Origin: Papaver somniferum
Lineage: Eukaryota; Streptophyta; Magnoliopsida; Ranunculales; Papaveraceae
Direction of reading: 5' to 3'
Length of the DNA: 64,000 nt
Assembly (NCBI RefSeq): GCF_003573695.1
Contig: NC_039365.1
Span: 82,625,089-82,689,088, forward strand
The first letter of the stretch is position 1. Every line of letters starts with the position of its first letter. Under the pieces are notes generated by a model. The model did no database searches. It was not told where the DNA came from and saw nothing but the letters and a program-made list of their open reading frames with translations. This document shows positions 1-11,502 of the stretch, piece by piece. Made by a program: the position numbers and the translations under genes.

Positions 1-2203
1 AGCATCGCTCAAGGACTTCATGGTGATTCATCATACAAGTAGAATAACTACTCAAGGAACCGGTGGAAATTCTCGACAAAAAGGTATGTGAATACTTGAA
101 CTTATCTGTCACTCAAAAGTATATCTACTCTATCTCCTACTCTTTGAGACAAGAAGTCGTATCTATATATATAGACTTGGATTATACACATTTGGTATTT
201 CGAGCCGAGTATACCTCGCCTATCTATATCTCGAAATATGTGTTGGTAAGATTTTTGCTTCGATCAAGTTTAACTTTACCTAGTAAGTTTCAATCATCTT
301 GAAAATTGCTTTAACGAAAAATGGTGTAACAACTATATAATGTCCTCTAAGAATGTTTCAATTATTGGAATGAGAGTTTAGATCACATAACCAATGATGG
401 ACATAAGTATTGTTGTGGAAACACATATGTGCATAAGTCCTATTCCTTGAACCAAAGTTTGTGAACTTTGTTGATCAAGAGAAACCGGAAGTATGGCTTG
501 TTGCCAAGTCCGCGAACCAGCATAAGGTCTTTTTCCGAGATTTTTTGCTGGAGTTTGTAAACTCTGCCCGGTTGCTTAAGTCCGCGAACCTAGTGTGCGA
601 ACTTAAGAAGGTTATATATATAAAGATGATATCTGAACTTAAACTTAATAAGACTAAGGAATGCAGTTTGCAAACCGTGGATATAAAAGTTCATGAACCG
701 ATTCAAGTGAATCAAATCATCTTTGCTTCAATTGTGTCTTGTGTATTACATGAGATTTCCTTGCAATTGAACAACTCTCTAACTAGTTTATTTGAAGTCA
801 CTTGAAGTAGTTATGGTGAAGAAGAACATGGTTGATATGAAATGCTCATATAGCTAACCAATTGGTTAACTATTGTTAAACCAAAAAGTGCATACATTTG
901 GGTATGTTTAACAAAACTAGAAGCGTGCATCGTCAAGTGTGTATAACAAGCTAAGTTTTCGATCTAAAAGTTGAGAAATATTAGCTTGAATCTAAATCAG
1001 GTTTTCATCTAAGGGTGGATATTGATTGCTTTGTTACGAAGGAAAAACCCTGATTTGAAAGACTATATAAAGGAGACCTCTAGTATCGTGCAAAAATAAT
1101 CCCCACACCTTACATGTGATACTAGTTTGCGTGCTAGAGTCATTTCTCCTTTAACCCTTGGTTTTCTTCTTCTAAAACCAGGTTAACGACTTAAAGACTT
1201 CATTGGGATTGTGAAGCCAGACCGATACTTCTTTTATCGTAGTTGTGTGATCTGATCTTGCATCTTTCTATCGTATGAGTAAAATCAGATTGATTGGCTT
1301 GAGATTGATATCTCCGATAGGAAAGATATAAAAAATAATCACAAACATCTTCGTCTCATTGTTTGTGATTCTGCAACATCTTGTTTCGCTACCATACGAT
1401 TATGATTGTTGTGAGGTGATTGATAACTCTAGGCTATTCTTCGGGAATATAAGACCGGATTATCAATTGGTTCCTGTTCACCTTGATTATTATCAAAAGA
1501 CGGAACAAAACCTTTAGGGTTTATCTGTGGGAGACAGATTGATCCTTTAATAGACTTGTCTGTGGGAGACAGATTTGTTTATTGTTAAAGCCTGCGATTT
1601 TGGGTCGTAGCAACTCTTAGATGTGGGGGAGATCAGCTAAGAGAATCAAGTGCGCAGTATCCTGATGGGATCAGAGGCGTAGGGAGTACAACTGTACCTT
1701 GGATCATTGGGAGACTGATTGGGGTTCAACTACAGTCTAGTCCGAAGTTAGCATGGAGTAGGCTAGTGTCTGTAGCGGTTTAATACAGTGTGTGTTCAAT
1801 CTGGACTAGGTCCCGGGGTTTTTCTGCATTTGTAGTTTCCTCGTTAACAAAATTTCTGGTGTCTGTGTTATTTCAATTTCCGCATTATATTGTTTTATCT
1901 TTATAATTGAAATAATACAGGTTGTGCGTTAGATCATCAATTAGAGTAATCCAACCTTTGGTTGTTGATTATCATTGATTGATCCTTGGATATTGGTCTT
2001 TGGTACCATCCAAGTTATTCCTTGTATTTGATTAGTACTCGCAGTTTCAGTTTGAGGAAATCAAATCAAGAGAGAGATATAAACTCGTTGATGTACTTTT
2101 AATTGATTGAGTCTTGTTGATTCTATTAAAAGTATATTCGAGTTTTTCCATACAGATTGCTAAGCGAAATATTGGGTGGTGTTGTTAGACCTCCGCTTTT
2201 TCA
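1..2203 (+). repeat. Sirevirus-like copia LTR, left end beyond the window
   Basis: Plus-oriented LTR of the family seen again at 8952-11435, 15167-18399, 22324-24582, 55686-57992 and 61437-63803. Shared landmarks are the TATA box at 1064-1070, the U5 stretch around 1790-1860 (GGACTAGGTCC) and the terminal motif GTTAGACC..CTTTTTCA ending at 2203. The sequence after 2203 has no TGGTATCAGAGC primer site, so this is a 3' LTR or a solo LTR rather than a 5' LTR. Its U3 has CCGCGAAC-type short repeats (around 505-595), as in the 55686-63803 element, not the GTACGCATAC type of the 8.9-24 kb array. The start lies outside the window, so the target duplication cannot be tested. Confidence 0.85.
1064..1070 (+). 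promoter_or_regulatory. TATA box of the Sirevirus-like LTR
   Basis: TATATAA follows a conserved ..CCCTGATTTG.. block and precedes a purine-rich GGAGA stretch. The same arrangement recurs in every copy of this LTR in the window (10293, 16460, 17254, 23551; minus strand near 56822 and 62562), which supports it as the core promoter at the U3/R boundary. Confidence 0.6.
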
Positions 2204-3779
2204 GATATTTACAGTTAATATCATGTCTTCTCGTCCCCTAAGCTATTACCTAAAAATCACAAATTTGGTGAATTAAATTTGTAGCAGTACCTATGCAAAT
2301 AATAAATCTATTTCTAACAAGTGAATAGACACGGAAAATGAGGAAAATGAAATTGTGGTAGGCATATCTGAATATGGGAACCAGAATAGTTATCAGGTTT
2401 GAGAGTCAGGTAACACTGAAAAACCAGAAGTGAAGAAATACAGAAGGGTAGCATAATGAATGGTTTAAATATTCCATTTTCGATCCTGGTAGAGCTCTGC
2501 TATCGTTGTGATATAATAGACACGGTACGTGCATTTGAAATGTCGTTCATTGTTGTTGATCGCTATCGGTCGTCTTGGCAAGACTGGGTTTGATATTGAG
2601 AAAGTGTCTATGTTCACAGAATTTATTTTACAGATTTTACTTGGAAATGTAAATTCTTAAAATTATTCCATCTGGACAGTAAAAGAAAGAGGAAGCCTGA
2701 TTAGTTACCTCTCCTGGGCTGCGTGTTATTTTTGATTTTCTGCACCCAATTGGTCCATTGATAGGTAGAGTAATGCGGAACTGAAAGGTTTGTTGATGAG
2801 ACTTTCCCGCCTAAGGATCAGGGGGACAATCTTCGAAGATATTGGTTAAGTCCAATTGCGTCTCATCTAAATTATCACACCAAGAAATTCCTTAGGTGTT
2901 GGAGATTAATCTGATGCTAGATTTATCAAGAGTACGCTTGCTTTATTCGGCGTAAATTAAAGTCCTTGCAAGGCTTCCATGGAATCGCAGCGGTTGTTTC
3001 GTCTGAAATATGCTTACGAGTATATACGAAATCCTCTTATGCAAGGTATGCCAATCTAATCAGATGACGTCCATATTCTCTTTGAGTTATGAGTTGATAT
3101 CTCCCGACGAGGAGCATGTCCATGAAATTTGCGTTGATATCGCATGGCGAAGAATGTCCGCATGTTGAAATTTGGTACCGAATGGATTAGAATATCCTCG
3201 TACTCTAGAGAATGATGTGAGATCGTTATTAATTGATTATTAAGTGGTTGTCGATAATATTAAAAGTATATACTGAAATCATTGTGGATATATATCCCCC
3301 TTTGCAAAGGAATTATCGACACAGTTTATATGATAAGCAGATATGGACCTCAGTCCATATTAAGGTGTTATCTCACTTGTATACGCTTTTAGGACCTTAG
3401 TCCCAGCATAATGAGAATAATAAGGTCACTTTTTGTAAAGTGTTCACCTCTTGACAACGAGTTTCCAAAGATACTAACCAGGTTGATAGAAGTATGATTT
3501 GGTAGTCATAAATGACTCGACATCTCACCTGGGTGATAACTGTGTATCTATACTCATATAGATTTTTAAGTGAAACTATTGCTTGTCAATCATTGATGTT
3601 GCATTATCCTAGTGATGCTCTGGGCATTTATGGTGAGTATTCTATTGTTCTTTTGAATTTATTGAATGGTTTAGTTAATTCATTCATAAATCATTTTGAA
3701 CTATTACTCATGAAACCATTATCATGTATTCCGTTTGAGACGTACTGCATTCCACTGTTGTTACTACTCTACTAAGAGA

Positions 3780-5620
3780 TTTGCAAATTTGATGAGAAAG
3801 TCTTCCCATCGTTTGGGGGAGGAAAGGCTGCCGCCTGAAAAACGGCGTGAAGTATCCTGGTTTGCACAAAGATAAACCAGGATGTATCTCATCTTGATGT
3901 TTTCAATAATGAAGGACATGTAAAAGATTTGGTATCTTCAGAAATTACAAATAAATTTGCTTCATATGAAGATTGTGTATATAGTATCTAGTGTGTCATT
4001 TAAAACACACTACAACGTAGATGCCTAGTTGATTTGAAATATTTTGTACCTCCTTAAGGAAGAGCCAGTCGCAATCATTGAAAGATAAAACTCTTTAAGA
4101 GGCTATCAAAGGAAGATTTGATTTCTCTAAGTATAGTTCTCCTAATAAGAGAACGTCTCTACAAAGGCCGTGAAACTTCAAAATGAGGATATCCCAATAA
4201 AGCTTGCATGCAATGGAGAAATTGACGATTATCATTAATGAATGTTGATGACATAATTAAAGTATCCATTGATACCGACATAGATGATGTTGGAGTTAAA
4301 CCACTCTTTATAGAGGAATGTCATCAAAGGAATGATTAGTTTTACTTGAAAGGAGGGATTAAGGTAGAGTAACAGTTTTCTCCGCAAAATTGCATATTTT
4401 GTATTGCCTCAGAACACTCGATAATGTGAGCTACTCTTGGCCACAGATGGGTGTTTGCGGTATCGACATCCGATAATGTAACCCTCGATGGATACAACTG
4501 GATGTTTGCTATAGTGAGAAAAACACAGTCAACTAATGGTACAAAGTCTTTCGCAGAAACCTGAGATGGATTACAAAGAAACATATTTCATGTTACGGAT
4601 GCAACTACTTGTCTGACACTCTTTAAGGACTCGATGTGCATCTAGTGGATGTGGTTGCTGCGAATATATATGAAATACTAGATACAAATAACTGCATACA
4701 AATTCATGAAGGTTTTCGCCTATCAGTAGAATTACCATGTCATATGTATTTTCTCAATAAGGACGAAAGTGGTTAATCGTCTAAATGAATACTTATATTG
4801 TTCAGGAATATGTGAACCATCTTTTGTTCCCATATAATTTTGCATTTACTAGGTTTGTTTTATGCAACATCTACTTGATTGGAACTCCTGAAGAATTCTC
4901 CAAAGCACAAAAATGCTTAAAGTAGGAGTTCGACAAAAAATTCTCGGTAAAACAAGGTCTCAATCTGTTGGTTGAGCATTGTATAGGGAAGTCCATTAAT
5001 TTAGTCAGCCTTAAAGGTTTAGACATGTTTAAATGGATATAATTACAGCTACGCGATCTCTTACTTTTTAGATTGATCGATTGACATCTCAATAAATGGG
5101 ATGTATCACTTTGCGGTTTGTATTACACAAGGGATGTGTAAATGGTACATCAGCTGCTATATGCTATAGGTACCTGATATTGGGTCTGTAGTATAAACAT
5201 GTAAGTCTGGGTCTTTCCAACACCAATATCGAGACATTGGTCCAAAGAAAATTCCCTCATCTTTGTGGTACCATTAAGCTTGATCCGTCACATAAACAAT
5301 CGTTGGATGTCTCCCACGGAGAAAATCTATAATCAGACTGTTTAAGTTTTGATTTTTGGCAGGTTTGTTAAAGCAGCTAAATATTTTCCTAGCTAATGGT
5401 CTGGTAGTAGAAGATACATGTTTATCCTCCAATGGACTATGATTGTTCAGACAAAACTAGTGGAGAATAAAAGGTTGGCACAACAAGATGATCATTAAGA
5501 AATTGCACAAAGGTAGATCAGACCAATTTTTTCAACTAAAGGAAGTTGAAGCTGCTAAAGTCATTGAAAGATGGTTCGTGATCCCTATGCAATACTATAA
5601 AAAATAATGATCAACTGAGT
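3780..5620 (+). pseudogene. pol: Copia polyprotein remnant (integrase C-terminus to RNase H)
   Basis: Shifting frames give copia-like fragments. Near 3795 a FDEKVFPSFGG stretch matches the conserved FDE..FP.LGG motif at the end of plant copia integrase. Near 4305 a peptide ending in IEECHQRND resembles the IEECRQRNDWPKWK block at the start of copia RT. At 4870-4990 a LIGTPEEFSKAQKCLK..EF stretch resembles the conserved block just after the RT active site. Numerous stops and frameshifts interrupt all of it, so it cannot be functional. These assignments rest on remembered family motifs; a BLASTX against copia polyproteins would confirm or reject them. Confidence 0.6.
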
Positions 5621-6301
5621 TGGATACTCATTAGGGGAAGTAAAGCCGTATAAGACTATGGATATGGAATTGTTGGAGGTTACGCCGTGTACTCTTTTTC
5701 CTTAGTCAAGGTTTTGTCCCACTGATTTTTTCATTGTCAAGGTTTTTATGAGGGTCCACTACTATCCGCAATTCAAAATGTTGTACTCTTTTTCCTTCGT
5801 CTTGGTTTTTCTCCCTTTGGGTTTTTCTGGACAAGGTTTTAACGAGGCAACAAAGGACTCATGTTTTCTTACGTCTAGGTTTTTTTCCCAATGGGTTTTC
5901 CTGATGAGGTTTCTAATGACATAGAGATGTATATCCATATATTTTCTTGAGATGCGATATTGGATAAGCGCATTTATTAAGAAAACACACGCATCGATGT
6001 CGGCATTATTATGAATTGTAGGCGCTCAGGTTTTTTCCTTAGCGGTTTTCCTTGCACAGACGTTTAGGCTTTGTCCCAAGTGGTTTCCCTGACGTAGTTT
6101 CGATAAAAAGAGAAAGTTCATGACATCCAACTCCACACTAAAACTCCAAGTGTTATAATTTTATTCCTACAGCCAGTTTTTGTCATACCAAATTATTCTG
6201 ACAAAGTTTTGACAAGGCAATAAATTTTTTACTCGAATTTTGTCCCATCGGGTTTTACCAGCAAAGCTTCAATGAAATAACATATATGGAACAATGATCA
6301 T

Positions 6302-6312
6302 CCAAGGGGGAG
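6302..6312 (+). other. Polypurine tract of the decayed copia element
   Basis: A purine run (CCAAGGGGGAG) sits directly before a TATTATG start that looks like a mutated TGTTATG LTR start, as expected for the second-strand priming site of a plant copia element. Confidence 0.55.
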
Positions 6313-6530
6313 TATTATGTAAAGGTTGGATAGGTGGTTGATCCACCGGGTAACACATGTAATTGTGGGACCCACAAAGTTAGCAAGGGAAAGACATTTG
6401 CACCTTGATGTGTCTCATGTAGAGGGATATTTATCCCTTATCATAGTCGGCCAACTCTCCTCTACATTTATACTCCGACTCTATATCTATTCTATTATAT
6501 AAAGGGAATTACCCTCAACTGTTCATCTAC
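6313..6530 (+). repeat. Probable short 3' LTR of the decayed copia element
   Basis: It begins directly after the polypurine tract and contains a TATA-like ATTATATAAAGG near 6494. The right boundary is uncertain because no matching 5' LTR is present in the window. The short length would suit Ale-type copia elements. Confidence 0.4.
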
Positions 6531-7360
6531 AGTAAAAATGAAGCTGTAAATTTATTTGGTCCATTTTGTCCCTGTATTATACATTGACAAAAAATGCATA
6601 AAAATAAAACTGAGGGTATATATGTAATTTAATTTATTAATTAACAGAAAAGAGAAAAGGTTCAACTAAAATGGACCTCGTGAACCCATTCCTTATGCAC
6701 GTGCGAACATGGTAGTATATATATGTATGTACTCGCACCGGTCCATTAGGAGAGTACGCAGTACCTCTTATATCTTATTTAAATGAACTTTAATAGAGAA
6801 ACTTCATTAATGAAGGAAAGATACCATACTAACGAGCAGTTAGCACTTACCTGAGAAAGCTAAGTCGATGTAATTAAACATTTCTAGCCAAACTTATAAA
6901 AATAAACATAAATATCTTAATTTATATAATCTTAGTAATTAATTATTATGATCAGGAATTGATTTAACCTAACCCTAATTATTATGTTTTACTATTACCA
7001 ACACTAACAGATAACTAAGGGTAGCCCTTTTTCCCAGAAAGAGGTCACGTCAAGTCAAAAGGTCAAGGTTCGTCGGTCAACGGTCGAGTCAACACCGGTT
7101 GACTTTAGTCAAACTTCAACATCCAAATTTCGTATTGCGATATCTTCTTCGTCGGGTATCCGATTTACACGTTCTTGTAATCCATTTCGCATAACTTTCT
7201 GAAAGGTACTAATTGTTTGTCCAAATTATTACTTGATTAATTTCTATTACATTTATTGTTCATATTTAACTAATTACGTCATTATTGACTAAATCGTCCC
7301 ATGACTGGTCTAATAGCATTGGCGTGCTTAAGGGTCTTTACATATGTAAATAGTGTTTAC
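6531..7360. other. AT-rich intergenic spacer, no feature recognised
   Basis: AT-rich unique-looking sequence with stops in all frames. It has a short GGTCCATTTT inverted pair around 6558-6680 but no convincing element boundary. Confidence 0.4.
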
Positions 7361-8285
7361 TAATATTTTTGTTATAGGGAAAACTAAAATGTTGATGGAG
7401 TAAGCTGACTTCCGGTCAAACGGAGTTGGTTAACAATGACTAGGGCTGAAATTTAAAAAAAAATAACGTAAAAGAATTTATTCATATTCCATCTTGATTG
7501 AAACATCTGATCGTCCCCTAAAAACATATTATCTTTTTTTATTACAAAGATCATGTTCTCGGGGAACAATTTTCTGTGTTTTGAAAGTTCCTTATTTACT
7601 CATACTTAAATTATGTAAATCAGTGATTTACTTCTAAAATGCTAAGACCTCAAATGGGATTTAATCATTCAAGTAGAATCGAAGGGCCAAAAAAATTTGG
7701 TTGTGAAATTCATAACTACGGTTGAAACATGGCTGCAATAATCTGGATTTAACCATGTGATTTCTGAACAGTTTAGATTCATATGAATATGTCGATCATT
7801 ATTTTGACGATGACATTTAACTGTGTAATTTGTGATCAGTTAAATAAAAGCTAATTATTGTGTTATAAATAGATTATGTTTATAGGGAATAAAACTTGAA
7901 AAATCCATGTTCTCGCTGGGAGTGGTGATTTATTTTTGATAAGATCATAAACTTATCTATTCAATTGCGATGGTATGATTGTAACTAGATAGTCGGGATC
8001 CAAATGGGTATTAATATAGTTGGAGTTTGGTTCTATATGTTCGAGAATATCAGATCATAAAACAACAATCAATTCACCGAGGACAAATTTATTCAGAATT
8101 CCTTTACGATAAAAAATATATGCAACAGGAAGACGAACACTGGACACATGGGTGGTGTTCAAGATGGAAGATTATTGAGTTTATTTTATTTATGCCCCAG
8201 TCATTCTTTAATCGATTTTTTTTTTGACTGGAAATCATCTTTCCCCCTAAACATTTTAGCTTTCCCTATAACAAAAATATTTATT
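7361..8285. repeat. Imperfect long inverted repeat (foldback or TIR-type element)
   Basis: The arms 7361-7423 and 8223-8285 are reverse complements with about one difference per five bases overall. The outer ~30 bp (ATTTTTGTTATAGGGAAA..CTAAAATGTT) has a single mismatch. Similarity continues patchily inward to about 7500 and 8150, for example a shared TTCCATCTTG block. The ~650-bp loop has no long ORF (a 66-codon frame at 8027-8227 is not credible). No clean target duplication is visible at the arm ends, so the class of element is open. Confidence 0.55.
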
Positions 8286-8597
8286 TCATAGTTGTATGTA
8301 ATTCATTTTTAATGAATAAGAGTTCGTTTTCTCCCTTTTTATCATATCTCAGTAATAATAAAACACGCCGTCAACTAAACTTTTCTAACATATGTAAACA
8401 AAAAAGTTTCATTCGAGATGGATGATGAGTTACTTTTTAAAGATTAACGTGATTTTAATCCTATTTGTTTGTCATCATGGATGTGTTACCAGGTACTTTT
8501 TTTAACAGAAAGATTTCGTATTAATATTATTACAGAATTCCACGTTTATGTACAAATATCAAATATAGAGATTTTTGGCATTTTAAACAGTGAGTTT
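8286..8597. other. AT-rich spacer
   Basis: No ORF, repeat boundary or RNA gene recognised. Sequence matching the Sirevirus-like 3' module begins near 8598. Confidence 0.4.
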
Positions 8598-8721
8598 AAA
8601 ATTTCGAGTAATGTCGAAGAACCAAGAGATCAAGCATGTGGATGAGAAGCTGCAAAGTTTATTTATTTTGTATTCCATATGTATTGATAGTTTTTTCACT
8701 AAAATTAACAAAGGAGGAGAT
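8598..8721 (+). repeat. 3' tail of a third Sirevirus-like internal region with PPT
   Basis: Closely matches the last ~125 bp of internal regions A (15040-15166) and B (22200-22323), and ends in a purine tract (AAAGGAGGAGA, 8710-8720) next to the TGTTAGAGC LTR start. The LTR that follows was therefore once the 3' LTR of an upstream element whose remaining body is missing. That points to rearrangement, not simple insertion. Confidence 0.75.
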
Positions 8722-8951
8722 TGTTAGAGCACTGCTCGGTCGAACTCGCAAGCGTTGCTATCTCAAGCTTGTTTGTCAAGTTTAGTTTCCAAAACTATAA
8801 GTCTTGATTTCTAGTCTACTTATAGCTAAGTCTCGGACTAGGATAGTAATTTTAGTTGAGCTCTAGACTCCACGGCGTTCATCATGCAAAGACAAAGAAC
8901 TACTCAAGGAACTGGTGGATCTTCATCGACTAAAAGGTATGTGGAGACTTG
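8722..8951 (+). repeat. Duplicated first 230 bp of the LTR
   Basis: The segment from TGTTAGAGC to GGAGACTTG is repeated almost exactly at the start of the next LTR (8952-9181). It is a truncated LTR start fused head-to-tail to a full LTR. Confidence 0.85.
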
Positions 8952-11435
8952 TGTTAGAGCACTTCTCGGTCGAACTCGCAAGCGTTGTTATCTCAAGCTT
9001 TTTTGTCAAGTTTAGTTGCCAAAACAATAAGTCTTGATTTCTAGTCTACTTATAGCTAAGTCTCGGACTAGGATAGAAAGTGTAGTTGAGCTATAGACTC
9101 CACGGCGTTAATCATGCAAAGACGAAGAACTACTCAAGGAACTGGTGGATCTTCATCGACTAAAAGGTATGCGGAGACTTGAAATAATCTATCACTCAAA
9201 AGTCTATCTACTCTATCGCGTATCTTGAGACAAAAGTCGTATTGCTATATAGACTTCGATTATACACATTTGTTATTTCGAGCCGAGTTTATCTCGCTTA
9301 TCTATTTCTCGAAATATGTGTTGGTAAGCTTCCGTTTTGGCCAAGTTCATCTTTACAAGTGACGAAAGTCATGTTGTTTATTTAAATATCTTGAAAATCG
9401 CTTTGATGAAAAATAGAGTGTGAATAACCTCTATATAACATCCTCTAAGAATGTTTCAATGATTGAAATAAAGAGTTTAGAACATGTAACCATCTTTGGA
9501 TATAATCATATAGTGTGTCCGCACATTAATGTATATGTAAGTCCAAAACCGGGAACCAAATGTATGCATACTTGTGTGTGTACTAAATGGTTGATGGAGA
9601 CTGGGTAAGTGTGCGTACCTGTACGCATAGTGGCGGAAGTTCACGACCGTGAATTTCTGCTGAGTTTGAAAATAAAAAACAACTCAATCCGGTTACCTAA
9701 GTATGCGTACTCATACGCATACTGGCGGAAAGTTCACGTCCGTGGATTTCTGCTGAGTTTGAAAACCAAAACAAACTCAAATCCGGTTACTTAAGTACTC
9801 ATACCCGTATGCATACTTAAGTGTGTTACTTTCTAAAATTGGTTTGATCATGAACTAAAACATTTATACAATAAAGAATGCTATTTGGAAACCGTGGCGA
9901 TAATTTTCATGAATCTATTCGAGTGAATCAAAAACGATTTTGCTTCGATTGTGTCTTGTATATTTCTATAAGATCTATGCAAATTGAACAACTCTTGAAC
10001 TAGTTCATTTGAGTCATTTGGACTAGTTATGGTGAAGATGAATAAGGTTGATATGAAAGTGCTCATATGGCTAACCATTGGTTAAATACTGTTGAACCAA
10101 CTAGGTGTACACGTTTAGGTATGGTTACACAAACCTAAATGAACGTGTATTTCATTTGTGTATAACAAGCTAAGATTCGATCTAACGGTTGAAAGATATT
10201 AGCTTGAATCTAATCAGGTTTTCATCTAACGGTGAATATTTAATGCTTTGTTACCAAGGTATCATTGATTGCAAACCCTGATTTGGAAACCATATAAAGG
10301 ATAACTCTAGCAACTGGGAAACCTAATCCCCACACCTCCTATGTGATAGTAGTTGTATAATCTAGAGTCGATTCTCCTTTAACCTTAGGTTTCTATCGAG
10401 ACCCTGAAGATTAACGACTTGAAGACTTCGTTGGGATTGTGAAGCCAGACCCAATTATTTTCTTTGTAGTTGCATGATCTGATCTTGCAGTTTCTATCGT
10501 ATTGAGTACAATTGTAAAATTGGCTCGAGATTAATTTCTCCGATAGGCCAGATAGAAAAGTAGTCACAAACATCTTCGTCTCATCATTTGTGATTCCACA
10601 ATATCTTGTTTCGCTAGTCGATTAAGATTATTGTGAGGTGATTGATATTTCTAGGATGTTCTTCGGGAATATAAGTTTGGTATATCAATTGGTTCATGTT
10701 CACCTTGATTTATCAAAAGACATAAAAAAATTCGTCGGTATTTCTGTGGGAGACAGATTTATCCATACCTGTAGACTTTTTTGTTTGATACAGATTTGTT
10801 TATTAAAGTCTTCGACTTGGGGTCGTGGCAACTCTTAGTTGTGGGTGAGATCATCTAAGGGAATCAAGTACGTAGTATCTTGCTGGGATCAGAAACGTAA
10901 GGAGCGCAACTGTACCTTGGATCAGTGTGAGATTGATTGGGGTTCAACATAGTCCAGACCGAAGTTAGTTTGTAGTAGGCTAGTGTCTGTAGCGGCTTAA
11001 TACAATGTGTATTCTATCTGTACTAGGTCCAGGGGTTTTTCTGCATTTGCGGTTTCCTCGTTAACAAAACTTCTGGTGTCTGTGTTATTTCTTTTGCACA
11101 TTATATTTTGTTGTATAATTGAAATATCACAGGTTGTGCATTGAATCAATCAATTGGTATATTCAACCTTTGGTTGTTGATTGAAATTGATTGATCCTTG
11201 AACATTGGTCTTTGGTACCGTTCAAGTTAATTTCTCTTGTATTAAATTAGACTCGCAGATTGCTATTTGCTTAAGTAAGTATTGAATTGAGAAATTGTGA
11301 TATAACTCCCTGATATACTTTTCTTAAGATTGAATCTGACTGTCTAGTTGATTCTCTTGAAAGTATATTGGAGTTAGTCCATACATATTTCTAAGGAAAA
11401 TATTGGGTGAGGTTGTTAGACCCCCATTTTTTTCA
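8952..11435 (+). repeat. LTR A1, 5' LTR of internal region A
   Basis: TG..CA-type LTR of about 2.48 kb, starting TGTTAGAGC and ending TTTTTTCA two bases before the primer site. The TATA-like box is at 10293-10298. U3 has two direct copies (~9609-9700 and ~9700-9790) of a block with palindromic GTACGCATA-type motifs and TGGCGG..GTTCACG. Short ORFs inside it (for example 9420-9794 and 10638-10838) are fortuitous. Confidence 0.85.
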
Positions 11436-11437
11436 AT

Positions 11438-11449
11438 TGGTATCAGAGC
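11438..11449 (+). other. Primer binding site, initiator Met tRNA type
   Basis: TGGTATCAGAGC starts three bases after the LTR end and complements the 3' end of plant initiator methionine tRNA, the usual first-strand primer of plant copia elements. Confidence 0.9.
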
Positions 11450-11502
11450 AGGCAAACACGTTTAAAGACCTTATAAGTCTGTGTTTGTAGCGATCTGACT
11501 CT

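Larger units (their letters stand above)
2204..6530 (+). mobile_element. Decayed Ty1/copia element (integrase and RT remnants, PPT, 3' LTR)
   Basis: Much older copia copy of a different lineage from the Sirevirus-like family. No long ORF survives, but the order of recognisable pieces is right for copia: end of integrase (~3790-3860), linker and RT (~4080-5100), RNase H/C-terminal part (~5100-5620), then thymine-rich runs resembling TTTTTCC..GGGTTTTTC around 5690-6260. These runs are typical of the sequence before copia 3' LTRs. A polypurine tract and a probable short LTR follow. 2204-3500 has no recognisable gag and may include unrelated sequence. The 5' LTR is not visible; the element may have been cut by the neighbouring LTR at 1-2203. 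Confidence 0.6.

Noticed and set aside
461..805. 114-codon ORF in the first LTR
   Set aside because: It lies in the U3 of an LTR; equivalent positions in other copies are not open over the same span.
6558..6680. GGTCCATTTT inverted pair as a possible small MITE
   Set aside because: Only ten bases match, no target duplication was found, and it is within chance for AT-rich DNA.
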